A stretch of 64,000 bases of DNA from Saccharothrix luteola (GTDB lineage Bacteria > Actinomycetota > Actinomycetes > Mycobacteriales > Pseudonocardiaceae): the NCBI RefSeq assembly GCF_020859565.1, contig NZ_JAJHUO010000017.1:168130-232129 (forward strand), written 5' to 3'. Under the pieces are notes generated by a model. The model was given only the letters and a program-made list of their open reading frames with translations, was not told the DNA's origin and did not search any database. Made by a program: the position numbers and the translations under genes. How positions within the stretch are numbered: the stretch's first letter is position 1; each line of letters opens with the position of its first letter. Shown here one piece after another: positions 25,172 through 34,804 of the stretch.

Positions 25172-25348
25172 TCCGTTCGCCGCACGTGTTCACCTCAGCG
25201 TCGACCGCGACGTCCCCGCGCATTCCCGCCCGCACCAACGTGAATGGTCCGAACGGGGTGAGTCGGTTAACGGAACCGCGCCCGTGTGCGACTCTCCGTC
25301 GGTAGGCTGAAGCTTTCGCTAGGCCGCCGCGAGGCGACGGGGGTGGGC

Positions 25349-25414
25349 ATGGACGGCGGGCGGGCCGGTCGAGCCGCCGCACTGCCGCGCGTGACCGGGT
25401 CGGTGACGTCGTGA
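25349..25414 (+). CDS. Possible 21-codon leader ORF upstream of ATPase operon
   Basis: ATG at 25349 has a good ribosome site (GGGGGTGGG), while the ATPase GTG at 25411 has none of its own. The short frame reads MDGGRAGRAAALPRV and six more residues, and its TGA overlaps that GTG (GTGA). It could be a translational-coupling leader. It could also be chance, since short frames are common at this GC content. Confidence 0.3.
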   Translation: MDGGRAGRAAALPRVTGSVTS

Positions 25415-26358
25415 CCGCGCCCCGCGTCAACCCGTTCCCGCTGCCGGGCTGGGAGAGCACGCCGATGCGCCCGCTGCGCCCGTGGCACCGGCCGGCGCAC
25501 CGCGACTACTACGTGCCCGTCGACGGCACCGAAGAGGCGTTCGACCAGTTCCGGCAGGAGATGGGCGACCTCGGCGTGCTGCTGGAGTACGGCCGCCTGG
25601 CGCTGGTCACCGGCGAGTCCGGGTGCGGCAAGACCGCGTTGGTCAACCGGTGCGCGGACTGGGTCGCCGGCGAACTCGCGCGGCGGGACATGCGCGGCCT
25701 CGTGCTCGACCTGACCGGCTGCCTGCCGACCGACCAGGAGCTGTCCATCGACCAGCGCACCGCCGAGGTGTGCGACCGGATGTTCGACCTGCTCGTGGAC
25801 GGCGGCGCGCTGCGCCAGGAGAGCGAGGACCGGCTGGACGCGGTCCGGGACGTGCCGCGCCGCGTGTTCCCCCGCCTCGGCCAGGCGCTGCGCGAGGACG
25901 TCGCGCTGATCGTGCTGCTGCCGAGCCCGAACGAGCTGGTGGACGAGGTGATCCGCTACGCCCGGACGCTCAACAGCGCGAAGGTGCTGTTCCTGACCGA
26001 ATCCGCGTACCTGGGCGCGGCCGAGGTCGCGGACGTCGTGCGCCAACTGGAGACCTGGGTCCCGCCGATCACCCTGCACGTCGGTCCGCTCGACACCGGT
26101 GACGCGCAGCGATTCACCGAAGACCGGCTATCGCGTCACGCGGGAGCGGGAAGTTTTCCACGGATGAGTGATGACGCGATCGAATTGGTGGCGAAGCACT
26201 GCCAATCGGTCGCCATGCTGCAGAGATTCTTACATGGCACGTACGAACACAAACGTGAAACGGGACTAGGCTACACCGAGGCCGATCTGGTGACCGTCGA
26301 GGACATCAGGGCGTTCTTGAACACGAAGTCCCGGAATGGACCGGTGAATGGGCCATGA
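25411..26358 (+). CDS. P-loop ATPase, first gene of a two-ATPase operon
   Basis: A 315-aa NTPase. The Walker A motif GESGCGKT is at residues 68-75 after a short N-terminal extension containing NPFPLPGW. ALIVLLPSPNEL and KVLFLTES fit the Walker B and sensor strands of an AAA/STAND-like core. There is no membrane segment, HTH or repeat region. The GTG start is inferred from the overlap with the short leader frame. The stop overlaps the ATG of the next gene, itself an ATPase with a related NPF-bearing N-terminus, so the pair probably acts together. Role unknown. Confidence 0.6.
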   Translation: MTAPRVNPFPLPGWESTPMRPLRPWHRPAHRDYYVPVDGTEEAFDQFRQEMGDLGVLLEYGRLALVTGESGCGKTALVNRCADWVAGELARRDMRGLVLDLTGCLPTDQELSIDQRTAEVCDRMFDLLVDGGALRQESEDRLDAVRDVPRRVFPRLGQALREDVALIVLLPSPNELVDEVIRYARTLNSAKVLFLTESAYLGAAEVADVVRQLETWVPPITLHVGPLDTGDAQRFTEDRLSRHAGAGSFPRMSDDAIELVAKHCQSVAMLQRFLHGTYEHKRETGLGYTEADLVTVEDIRAFLNTKSRNGPVNGP

Positions 26359-28640
26359 GCGACCGCAGCGATCTCCCGCCCTCGCGGAAGAACCCCTTCT
26401 CGCCGATGGCGGTCGCCCGGATCACGGACTTCGACGCCGACCCCGACTCGGTCGACGTGGCGATCACCACCGACGCGACGCGGCAGGCGCTCGCGCACCT
26501 CACCTCCTACCTGGACGCACCGCCCGCGCGCGGCGGCCGTGACCGAACCGGCACCGTCGTGGCCGTGCTGGGCGACTACGGCACGGGCAAGACGCACCTG
26601 GCCGTGCGGCTGGTCCGGCACGCCCGGCAGGTGCTGGCCGACCCGACGCACGCGCTGTACCTGGACGCGACCGCGGAGAGCTTCATCGAGCTGTACCGGC
26701 GGTTCATGCAGAAGCTCGGCCGCGAGGGCGTGCGCGCGCAGGTCAGCGAGTACTACGCGGACATCGTCGCGGACTCGTTGCAGAGCAGCGGCCTGACCAG
26801 CGACATGCTGGAGTGGCTCGGCAGCAGGCAGCTGGAGCCGCAGGAGGTCGTCGAACGGCTGGGCCTGATGGAGAGCGCGTTGCTGCGCAAGGTCCAGGAC
26901 ACGCTGCGCGAGGTCACCAACAACAAGGACTTCGGCACCGCGCTCACCCTGCTGCTGCGGCCGGGGTTCGAGCACTCGGTGTGGTCGTGGCTGCTCGGCG
27001 GCGCGCCGGACCAGGTACTGGTGGAACGCGGCATCGACACGCCGATCGACAGCGAGGTGGCCGCGCTGGAGGCGATGGGCGTGTTCGCCCTGCTGTTCGG
27101 CGGCAGGCAGCGGCGGTTCGTGCTGGCCGTCGACGAGCTGGACAAGATCTTCTCCGCCGACAGCAGGCCGCAGGCCCGGACCATGGCCGCGTTCCAGACG
27201 TTGTTGCAGGTGTTCGCCAAGGCGGGCGCGTGCCTGGTGCTGTGCGGGCTGCCGGACTTCAAGTCCGTGCTGCCGCAGGCGGTGCGGCAGCGCATCCCGT
27301 ACACGGTGGTGATGTCGGGGCTCAGCCAGGGCGAGGTGCGCGAGTTCGTCGAGCTGGCGCAGGAGCAGGCGTTCGGCACGCGGCAGCTCGCGCCGTTCAC
27401 CGTCGACACCACGCGGTACCTGCGCGACCTCGCCCGGGGCAACGCGCGCAACGTGATCCGGCTGTGCCACCGGGTGTTCCGGATGGCCGACGACCTGTCC
27501 CGCACGCCCGGCCACGAGTTCGCCGTCACCGAGGACATGGTGCGGCAGGCGGCACGCGACCTGTTCGGGTCGTTGAGCTCGGACGACATCGACGGCGTGG
27601 TGCGCCGGCTGCTCGACGCGAACGGCCTGGACTACCTGCACCGGCACCTGCTCGGCACGGCCGAGGACTCGCTGGCGGACTTCTGGGTCACCTTCCCCGA
27701 GCACACGACCGGCTGCGCCGTGCTGATCACCCGGTCGCTGCTGGAGAACGCCGACCTCGGCGTGGTGCGGCGGCGGATCTCGGCGGTGCGCGAGGCCGAG
27801 CCGGACGCCGAGCTGATCCTGCTGGTCAACGGCGTGGTGGCGGACGGGGTGGCGATCCAGCTGCGGGAACTGCTCGGCCGCGAGCCGCTGGTGTACGTCG
27901 ACCGGACGTTCGCCGACGACTTCAAGGCGCTGGTGAGCGCGACGGGACGGCGGCCGGCCGGCGACGCGGACCCGGTGTCGGCGCTGCGGTGGCGGATGGA
28001 CCAGCTGGCCAAGCAGCAGTCGAGCATCTACGGGTTCATCGAGCACCTGGCCGAGCACATGGACGGCGTGCGGGCGTCGTCGGACCGGCAGCTCGGCGCG
28101 ATCCAGCGGCAGCTCGGCGCGCTGGCGGGCACCATGCCGGGCCGTGCGGCGGAGGGGGCGTCGAGCAGGCTGCCCGGCGAGGTGGAGCGGCTGTTCCGGG
28201 ACGCGGCGGACGCGTTGGAGGACCTGACGCAGGTCGACGTGATGTTCGAGGAGGCGTTCGACCACGCGCCGACGGCCACGCAGGAGGCCGTGCACCGGCG
28301 GCTGCGGACGCCGGAGTTCACCCAGGCGGCGGCGCAGGCGGAGTTCATGCGCAAGGCCGTGCAGGCGTTCCGGGCGGCGGTGTCGCAGTGGTACCAGTCG
28401 GCCGAGGACGCCGACGCGCAGGACCGGCTGGAGGAGCTGTGCGGCATCTACGACGGGATCGTGGAGTTCCTGCCGCTGTTCCTGCTGGACCCGCTGTTCA
28501 TGCTGCCGCCGTGGTCGGCGCGGGCGGGTGGCCTGGTGGCCGAGGTGGGCCAGGGATCGCGGCGCGCCCGCGTGCACGAGGCGTTGCGCAACCTGAGCCC
28601 CCGCGTGCGCCGCGCGGTCTTCCGCTCGTCCCCGGCGTGA
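26355..28640 (+). CDS. Large AAA-type ATPase, second gene of the pair
   Basis: A 761-aa protein whose first half is an AAA/ORC-like ATPase: NPFSPMAVARI, Walker A GDYGTGKT at residues 73-80, Walker B VLAVDELDKIF near residue 255, and a sensor-like CLVLCGLPDF. The middle (VTEDMVRQAARDLFGSL onward) looks like a winged-helix lid. The second half has helical, coiled-coil-prone stretches (QQSSIYGFIEHLAEHMD, then a helical bundle) without a recognised domain. DELD with a helical C-terminus resembles ATPases of bacterial conflict and DNA-translocation systems, but there is no nuclease or protease here. Confidence 0.6.
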   Translation: MSDRSDLPPSRKNPFSPMAVARITDFDADPDSVDVAITTDATRQALAHLTSYLDAPPARGGRDRTGTVVAVLGDYGTGKTHLAVRLVRHARQVLADPTHALYLDATAESFIELYRRFMQKLGREGVRAQVSEYYADIVADSLQSSGLTSDMLEWLGSRQLEPQEVVERLGLMESALLRKVQDTLREVTNNKDFGTALTLLLRPGFEHSVWSWLLGGAPDQVLVERGIDTPIDSEVAALEAMGVFALLFGGRQRRFVLAVDELDKIFSADSRPQARTMAAFQTLLQVFAKAGACLVLCGLPDFKSVLPQAVRQRIPYTVVMSGLSQGEVREFVELAQEQAFGTRQLAPFTVDTTRYLRDLARGNARNVIRLCHRVFRMADDLSRTPGHEFAVTEDMVRQAARDLFGSLSSDDIDGVVRRLLDANGLDYLHRHLLGTAEDSLADFWVTFPEHTTGCAVLITRSLLENADLGVVRRRISAVREAEPDAELILLVNGVVADGVAIQLRELLGREPLVYVDRTFADDFKALVSATGRRPAGDADPVSALRWRMDQLAKQQSSIYGFIEHLAEHMDGVRASSDRQLGAIQRQLGALAGTMPGRAAEGASSRLPGEVERLFRDAADALEDLTQVDVMFEEAFDHAPTATQEAVHRRLRTPEFTQAAAQAEFMRKAVQAFRAAVSQWYQSAEDADAQDRLEELCGIYDGIVEFLPLFLLDPLFMLPPWSARAGGLVAEVGQGSRRARVHEALRNLSPRVRRAVFRSSPA

Positions 28641-28765
28641 CCCGAACGTTCAACTCGGGGTACCTGGACGTAGGACACGCGCGTTCTGGACGTACGACAC
28701 GCGCGGCGTGAACGTAGGACTCTCGCGCGTGTCCTGCGTTCGGAACGGGTGAGGTGAACGGTCAG
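28641..28765. repeat. Dispersed modular intergenic repeat, copy B
   Basis: Fills the gap between two convergent genes. The cap CGAACGTTCAACTCGGGGTACC is followed by GGACGTAGGACACGCGCG, GGACGTACGACACGCGCG and GAACGTAGGACTCTCGCG, an inverted CGTGTCCTGCGTTC, and the end GTGAACGGTCAGGG, which carries the antiporter stop. Confidence 0.85.
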
Positions 28766-29943
28766 GGCGTGGGCTTGACCCGGTAGGCGGGGGTCGCCTG
28801 CGGCGCGGTCGCGGGCTTGAGCGGCACCCGGGGCACGCGCTTCGGCGGTCGCGCGGGCACCGGTGCGGGCGCGGGCGCCGGACGGGCCGCCACGCGGTCG
28901 TAGACGCCGTTCGCGACGGCGTGCAGCAGGTTCACCACGACGACGGCGGGCGCGACCACGGCGATGGCGCCCGGGAACGTCGGTTCCAGCAGCAGCGCCA
29001 GGATGATCGCGGTCAGCCCGTTCTGCTGGCCCAGGGCCAGCCGCACGCGGTCGCCGCGCCACCGCTTCGGCGCGGTCAGCGCGAACGCCACCACGGCCTG
29101 CGCGCCGAACGCCGCCGCGCCGAGCACCGCGCCGACACCGGCCAGCACCCAGCTGAACTCGGCGGCGAGCACCAACCCGACCGCGGCGAGGGCCAGGACC
29201 ATGCCCGCCTGCGCCAACCCGTCCACCCACCGGCCCAGGTCCGGCCGGAAGAACAGGCCCAGCAACGCCAACGCGAGCAGCAACGAGTACTGCACCGCCA
29301 CGAACCCGATGGCCAGCACCGCCACCACCATCACCGCGCGCACCGCGTACCGGACCGCACGGCCACCGGTCTCGGCCCGCCGAACCCGCCCGCGCACCAG
29401 CGTCCACAGCATGAACGCCACCCCGGCCAACGCCAGGTTCAGCACCAGGTTGACCGCGAACGTCCCCACGCCGCCGACCGCGCCGCCGCCCTGCAACGCG
29501 AACGCGGTGAGGTAGACCGTGAGCAGCACGGTGATCGGGTCGTCGAACGACGCCCACGCCGACAGCAGCGCCTTCGCCGAGTCCGACATCCGCGACTTCG
29601 CCCGCATCGCGGCGACCGACAGCGGGTCGATCTGCGCCACGGCCACCGCCAGGACCAGGTACGCCGGGTCGTGGAAGGCGAAGTACATCACGCCGAAGAT
29701 CAGCGCGACCTTCGCCAGCACCCCGATCGTGACGGCCAGCACGACCGTGCGGAGCTGCTTGCGGAATTCCGCGATCACGATACCGCTGGTGCTCGCGTAC
29801 AAACCGAATCCGAGCAACGCGGTGATGAAATACCCGTAGACCGGCGAGCGGTCGACTTCGTGAAGCCCCCACTGCCACGCGCAGAGCCAGCCCGCGCCAA
29901 GGGCCGAGAGGAGCGCGGCCGAACGGATCACGGGCGTCACCAT
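28762..29943 (-). CDS. Cation:proton antiporter-like membrane protein (CPA family)
   Basis: A 393-aa protein with about ten to eleven hydrophobic segments and a basic, Pro-rich cytoplasmic tail (PARPPKRVPRVP). The ASFDDPITVLL segment carries the paired Asp expected in the ion-binding helix of CPA-type antiporters, and VAQIDPLSVAAMRAKSRMS also matches the family (helix 4 and the following loop). The start is taken as ATG 29943; the frame extends to 30021 but that would add a non-membrane leader. It ends convergently against the two-ATPase operon with repeat B in between. Confidence 0.75.
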   Translation of the reverse strand: MVTPVIRSAALLSALGAGWLCAWQWGLHEVDRSPVYGYFITALLGFGLYASTSGIVIAEFRKQLRTVVLAVTIGVLAKVALIFGVMYFAFHDPAYLVLAVAVAQIDPLSVAAMRAKSRMSDSAKALLSAWASFDDPITVLLTVYLTAFALQGGGAVGGVGTFAVNLVLNLALAGVAFMLWTLVRGRVRRAETGGRAVRYAVRAVMVVAVLAIGFVAVQYSLLLALALLGLFFRPDLGRWVDGLAQAGMVLALAAVGLVLAAEFSWVLAGVGAVLGAAAFGAQAVVAFALTAPKRWRGDRVRLALGQQNGLTAIILALLLEPTFPGAIAVVAPAVVVVNLLHAVANGVYDRVAARPAPAPAPVPARPPKRVPRVPLKPATAPQATPAYRVKPTP

Positions 29944-29971
29944 TCCACGGTAGGCACGGGTGGATGAGCGT

Positions 29972-30934
29972 TCAAGGACCGATTGGAGTGAGTTCTTCGG
30001 CCAAAGCGGACATTCGATCATCCGCCGCTCGCACCCGTGCCTGGTCGATCGTCACGCCCACGAGGTATTCACCGGCGCGCAACCGGTAGTAGTAGATCGC
30101 GCCCATCTCGACGTCGAGCACGAGCCGGGCCATCAGCCCGCCGACGACGGGGCTCACGGCCCGGTTCAGCTTCGTCGTCAGCGCGCCGAGTTCCTGCACG
30201 AACCCGTGGTAGAACCGGCGCCGCGCCTCCACCGTGACCTGCTTGAAGAACGGCGCAAGCGACGGGTCGCCCAGGCAGTCGACCATCGCCCGCACCTCGC
30301 CGCCGACGACGTGCGCGACCAGGTGCAGGTCCTCCGGCCGCACCGCCGCCAGGCACGCGGTCAGCGGCCCCTCCCCCGCGGTCACGTGCGCGCCCATGGC
30401 GCCCCGCACCGGCAGCGGCGCGAGGTCCGCCGCGCTCTCCCAGCCGCCGGGGTTGAGCGAGCCGAGGCTGAGCTGCCCGCGCAGCCGCGTGGCGAGCCCG
30501 GCCACCGCCCGGTCCGCCTCGTCGACGGCGGGGTGCCCGAACAGCGGCCCGGCGCCCGCGTGGTCCAGCACCAGGCCGACCACGTGCTCGGTCGGCACGA
30601 CGGAGTCGCAGAACAGCGCGCCCTCCTCGGTGTGCAGCACGGTGCGGATCAGCCGGCCCGTGCGCACCTCCTGCAACGCCCGGTCCAGCGTGGCGACCTG
30701 GAACGTGAGGTGCCTGCCCAGCCGCTTGAGTTCCTCGCGGCGGGTGCCGCCGGGCAGCGCGTCCGGCGCGAGCGGCGGGTCGCCGAGGGCGTCGACGCCG
30801 AAGTCGAACACGCCGCTGCTGTAGTGCGCGAGGTAGTGCAGCGCGGGTGTCTCCGCGATCACCGCCCGGCACGCCTGCTTGGCCAGGTCGAACTCCGGGC
30901 CGACGTGCTCGGCCTGCTCCTCGTGCAGCTCCAC
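29972..30934 (-). CDS. Unrecognised protein encoded with the FxS TPR gene
   Basis: A 320-aa soluble protein I cannot place. It has no signal peptide, membrane segment or nucleotide-binding loop. Visible traits are a helical C-terminal third (RRRFYHGFVQELGALTTKLN) and an alternating strand/helix middle with LIRTVLHTEEGALFCDSVV and HVVGLVLDH. The GTG at 30934 has GGAGGGA six bases upstream. It lies 19 bases downstream of the FxsT-like gene on the same strand and is almost certainly in its operon, so a role in the FxSxx-COOH system is inferred. Confidence 0.55.
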   Translation of the reverse strand: MELHEEQAEHVGPEFDLAKQACRAVIAETPALHYLAHYSSGVFDFGVDALGDPPLAPDALPGGTRREELKRLGRHLTFQVATLDRALQEVRTGRLIRTVLHTEEGALFCDSVVPTEHVVGLVLDHAGAGPLFGHPAVDEADRAVAGLATRLRGQLSLGSLNPGGWESAADLAPLPVRGAMGAHVTAGEGPLTACLAAVRPEDLHLVAHVVGGEVRAMVDCLGDPSLAPFFKQVTVEARRRFYHGFVQELGALTTKLNRAVSPVVGGLMARLVLDVEMGAIYYYRLRAGEYLVGVTIDQARVRAADDRMSALAEELTPIGP

Positions 30935-30953
30935 GCCGCTCCCTCCTGCGCGC

Positions 30954-33900
30954 TCAGGTGTGCGGGATGTCGACATCGCACTCCCGCCAGTCCTGGTCGG
31001 TCGGGTTGCCCTGATCGATCAGGTACGCCGCGAGCCGCAGGTTGTGCGCCGCCGCGGCGGTGTGCGGGTGATCGTGCCCCAGGAACTCCAGGCAGTCGGT
31101 GTGCGCCTCGGCGATCAGTTCGGCGGCCCGGTCCGCGTTCCCGGCCGCGGCGTGCACCCGTGCCTCGTCGATGGCCGCCGCCAGCGTCCACGGGTGCGTG
31201 TCGCCGAGTCGGGCGCGCAACGTCCGCGTCGCGGCCTCCACGTGGCTCACCGCGCCGGCCGGGTCGCCCGCCGCGCGCAGCGCCAGCCCGGAGCCGAGCC
31301 GGCACAGCGCCACGAACGGGTGGTCGTCGCGCAGCCCGACGTGCTGCTGGAAGCCGTCCAGCGCGGTGCGCGCGAGCTCGACCGCCAGCTCGGGGTCGAC
31401 GCCGACGCGGCGGTGGTCGGCGGCGAAGCTCAACGCGCAGCCCAGCGTGTACGGGTGGTGCGGGCCGAGGACCTCGCGGTAGTCCCGCAACGCCTTGCCG
31501 GTGCGCTCCTTGGCCTCCTTGACCCGCCCGACCAGGCGCAACGCGATGGCGCGGTTCCACTGCACGCCGATCTGCACCTGGTTGAGCTCGTGCCGCAGCG
31601 CCTGCAACTGCTGCGACGCGTACAGCAGCGAGTCCAGCGCCTCCGGGTAGCGACCCAGTTCCCGCTGGTACAGGCCGATCTGCGCGAGGGTCGCCCACGT
31701 CCGCGAGTCGCCCGTGCCGAACAGCCGCCGTCGCCTGCGGTAGTTGTCCTCCTCCAGCGCGAGCGCGCCCGCCGCGTCACCGGACAGGAACATCGAGGAC
31801 GCCAGGTTGTTCGCCGCGCGGCGGGTGTCCGGGTGGTCCTCGCCGAGCACCGAGCGCAGGCTCTCCCAGGTGGCCTGGTCCTCGGCCAGCGCCTCGGCGA
31901 ACAGGCCGAGCCCGCGCAGGTCGCCGCCCCGGCCGCGAGCCGTGATCAGCGGGCGCGGGTGGGTGAGGTCGAGCGCGCGCCGCTGCTGGGCCAGCGCCAG
32001 GTCGTCCAGCCGCAGCGCCTCGGTCGGGTCGCCGAGCACGCGGTGCACGTTGGCCAGCTCGGTGGCCAGCCGGTTGCGCAGCGGGTCGGCCGGGCCGAAC
32101 CGGCGGGTCCACGCCTCCAGCAGGGCGCGGCCCGGTTCCAGCGCGGCCCGGCGCACGCCCGCGCCGCCGTCGGTGAACAGGAACCGCACCTGGTTGACCA
32201 GCCAGCGGCGCACCTTCGGGTCGTCGCTGGCCAGCGCCCCGGACGGGATGACGTGCTTCTGCAGCTCGGCGAACCGGGCGTGCCGGGTCGGCGAGTTGTC
32301 CTCCACCTCGGTCGGCGCCAGCGCGGCCAACGCCCGCAGCACGTCGGCCCGCCGTTCCTCGCGCTCGGCCTGGGTCATCCGGTCGCGCAGCGCGCGCTGC
32401 ACCACGCGGTGCAGGCGCAGCGAGTACTGGTCGCCCCAGTCGACCCGGAACAGCCCGTACCGCGCGCCGTACCAGAGCACCCGGTCGATCTCGGCGGCGT
32501 CCAGCTCCAGCGGCTCCGCGTCCACGCCGCCCGCCGCGATCACCCGGCCGAGGAACGCGGGCGAGCGCACCAGACCCAGGTTCGCGCCCTCCGGCGAGAG
32601 GAACGCGGACAGCTCCGCGACCAGCACCGCCACCCGGCCGACGCCGTTGTCCCGCAACGCGTCCACCGCCACGTCGACGACCCGCGCCACACCGTCCAGT
32701 TCGGACCGGCCGAGGCGTTCGAACAGGGTGCGCGTGGCCCAGGTGGCGGCGTCGGCGTCCCGGGAGCCGGCGGCGACCTCGGTCCGCGCCGTCTCGCCGA
32801 GCCAGGACGACGCCAGGTCCAGCGCCAGCGGCAGGTGGTCGACGGCCTCCGCGACCCGGCCCGCGTCCTCCGCGGTCAGCCCCGGCACGCGGTCCAGCAG
32901 CAGGCGCGCGCTGTCCTCGGCGCGCATCGGCACCAGCTCGACGGCCTGCCGGTCCGCCGGTCCGGACGTGATCAGCACGTGCCCGGTGGCGCCGCCCGGT
33001 AACAGGTCGGCGAGCACGTCCGGGTCGTCGGCGTTGTCGTAGACCAGCAGGAACCGCGCGTACGCCGGGTCGTTCGACAGCCGCTCCAGCGCGGAGAGCG
33101 TGCCGTAGTCGGTCGAGCCCGGTTGGCGAAGCCGGACCGCCAGCTCGGCCAGGCCGCTCAGCACCGACTGCCGGTCGTGCGCGGACAGCCACCACACCGC
33201 CGCGTAGTCCGAGGAGAACCGGTAGGCGTACTCCAGCGCCAACTCGCTCTTGCCGACGCCGGGCACGCCGTTCACCGTCACCACCGCGCGACCGTCGCCG
33301 GCCGCCGCGAACTGGTCGCGCAACGCCTCCAGGTCCTCGTCCCGGCCGACGAAGCCGGGGTGGCGCGGCGGCAGCTCGAACACGGCCGGGTCGCTGCCCG
33401 GCACCCGCATGCCCGGCTCGTGCACCGTGCCCGGCCGGTCGATCAGGCCGAAGTGGCCGAGCAGCCGGGCGCTCAACGTCTCCGGGGTGTGGTCCTGCAC
33501 GTCCAGCCCGCCGTCCGCGGGGCCGTCGTCGGACAACCGCAGCCGCAGCACGGTCAGCGGCAGCGCGGGCAGCTCGACCGCGCCCAGGTGCGGCGACGAG
33601 AGGACCAGCACGCCCGGCGGCACGTCGGCCTCGAACCACCCGCGCGCCTCGGACAACCGGGCCACCTGCGCGCCCGCGCGTTCCAGCTGGCCGCGCGCCC
33701 AGTCCGCCCAGGCCCGGTCGCGCGGCGCGTACACCAGGACCACGCGGTCCGGCGCGGTGGTCGACGTCAGCCCGAACACCCGCCGGTAGCGGGCGCGCAG
33801 CACCGACGACACCGGGACCACCTCGGTCACCGCGCCGCCGGTGACCGCCGCGGCCAGCCTGCCGTACTGGGCCTCCAGCGCGCCGCCGCTGGTCGGCTCC

Positions 33901-34706
33901 TCGACCAGGATCGCCAGCAGCGGGTCGAACGCGTCGAACGGGCGGTAGGGGATCTCGATCGTGCCGCCCTCGGGCACCCGCTTCGCCTGCCCGGCCAGCA
34001 GTTCGGCGAACGCGGCGCGGATCGCGGACCGGATGCGCTGCGCCCGCGACAGCTCGTCGGCGTCGTCGAACAACGTCGCCACCGGCACCACGTCGATCCG
34101 GATCGGCGCGCGCTTGCGCAGCCGCGCGGCCAGGTCCGCCGCGTCGGCGATGGCCCGGGGACGCGGGCGGAAGCACACCACGGCCAGCTCGCACAGCGTC
34201 GCGATCAGCGTCAGCGACTCGTCGCCCGCGCCGGTCGGCGCGTCGATCAGCACCTGGTCGTAGTCGGACTCCGCCAGTCGCGCGCGCAGCTCGGCGATCG
34301 CGCCCGCGTCACCGTGCCTGGTCTCGGGCTGCGGCCGGCCCGCCGCGTCGACCGGCATCGGCGACACCACGTCGATGTGGCCGGGGACCGTGACGTCGCC
34401 GGCCGGCGGCGCGAACCGCTCCACGACGGGCGCCGGGTCGTCCTCGCGCAGCGGGTCCGCCCGGTACGCGGTCAGCAGCCCGCGGCCCAACGCGTCCGGC
34501 AGCCCGAGGCGGGCCACCAGGAACGGCTCCAGGTACTCGCGCACCCGCGGCACCTCGGAACCCCAGTCCACGACCAGGACCCGTTGCCCGGCCGCGGCCA
34601 ACGCCCACGCCAGGTTCGCCACCGCGCTGGTGCGGCCGGTCCCTCCGGTCGCCGACAGGAAGGCGGTGACCCCGGTGGGGCCCGGTGTGGTGCGCGGGGT
34701 GCTCAT
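30954..34706 (-). CDS. fxsT: FxSxx-COOH system TPR protein (ParA/TIR/NB-ARC/TPR)
   Basis: A 1250-aa multi-domain signalling protein. In order: a MinD/ParA-like P-loop domain (FLSATGGTGRTSAVANLAWA near residues 15-35, DQVLIDAP as Walker B), a TIR-like domain at about 310-400 (DRVVLVYAPRDRAWADWARG), an NB-ARC STAND NTPase near 440-760 (FVGRDEDLEALRDQF, GVPGVGKSELALEYA, WWLSAHDR, LPLALDLA), and TPR repeats to the end (ALGEDHPDT, LGDTHPWTLAA). This is the standard layout of the TPR protein of FxSxx-COOH RiPP loci. GGAG lies six bases ahead of the ATG. It follows the precursor gene by 98 bases. Confidence 0.88.
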   Translation of the reverse strand: MSTPRTTPGPTGVTAFLSATGGTGRTSAVANLAWALAAAGQRVLVVDWGSEVPRVREYLEPFLVARLGLPDALGRGLLTAYRADPLREDDPAPVVERFAPPAGDVTVPGHIDVVSPMPVDAAGRPQPETRHGDAGAIAELRARLAESDYDQVLIDAPTGAGDESLTLIATLCELAVVCFRPRPRAIADAADLAARLRKRAPIRIDVVPVATLFDDADELSRAQRIRSAIRAAFAELLAGQAKRVPEGGTIEIPYRPFDAFDPLLAILVEEPTSGGALEAQYGRLAAAVTGGAVTEVVPVSSVLRARYRRVFGLTSTTAPDRVVLVYAPRDRAWADWARGQLERAGAQVARLSEARGWFEADVPPGVLVLSSPHLGAVELPALPLTVLRLRLSDDGPADGGLDVQDHTPETLSARLLGHFGLIDRPGTVHEPGMRVPGSDPAVFELPPRHPGFVGRDEDLEALRDQFAAAGDGRAVVTVNGVPGVGKSELALEYAYRFSSDYAAVWWLSAHDRQSVLSGLAELAVRLRQPGSTDYGTLSALERLSNDPAYARFLLVYDNADDPDVLADLLPGGATGHVLITSGPADRQAVELVPMRAEDSARLLLDRVPGLTAEDAGRVAEAVDHLPLALDLASSWLGETARTEVAAGSRDADAATWATRTLFERLGRSELDGVARVVDVAVDALRDNGVGRVAVLVAELSAFLSPEGANLGLVRSPAFLGRVIAAGGVDAEPLELDAAEIDRVLWYGARYGLFRVDWGDQYSLRLHRVVQRALRDRMTQAEREERRADVLRALAALAPTEVEDNSPTRHARFAELQKHVIPSGALASDDPKVRRWLVNQVRFLFTDGGAGVRRAALEPGRALLEAWTRRFGPADPLRNRLATELANVHRVLGDPTEALRLDDLALAQQRRALDLTHPRPLITARGRGGDLRGLGLFAEALAEDQATWESLRSVLGEDHPDTRRAANNLASSMFLSGDAAGALALEEDNYRRRRRLFGTGDSRTWATLAQIGLYQRELGRYPEALDSLLYASQQLQALRHELNQVQIGVQWNRAIALRLVGRVKEAKERTGKALRDYREVLGPHHPYTLGCALSFAADHRRVGVDPELAVELARTALDGFQQHVGLRDDHPFVALCRLGSGLALRAAGDPAGAVSHVEAATRTLRARLGDTHPWTLAAAIDEARVHAAAGNADRAAELIAEAHTDCLEFLGHDHPHTAAAAHNLRLAAYLIDQGNPTDQDWRECDVDIPHT

Positions 34707-34804
34707 CTGCTGCTCCAGAGCGGCGGGGGGACTTGGGAATACCGGTTGCGCGGGCCGCGCGCCCGCGACTCAGCCGCGTTTCACCCGAACGGCAGCGGTC
34801 ACGG

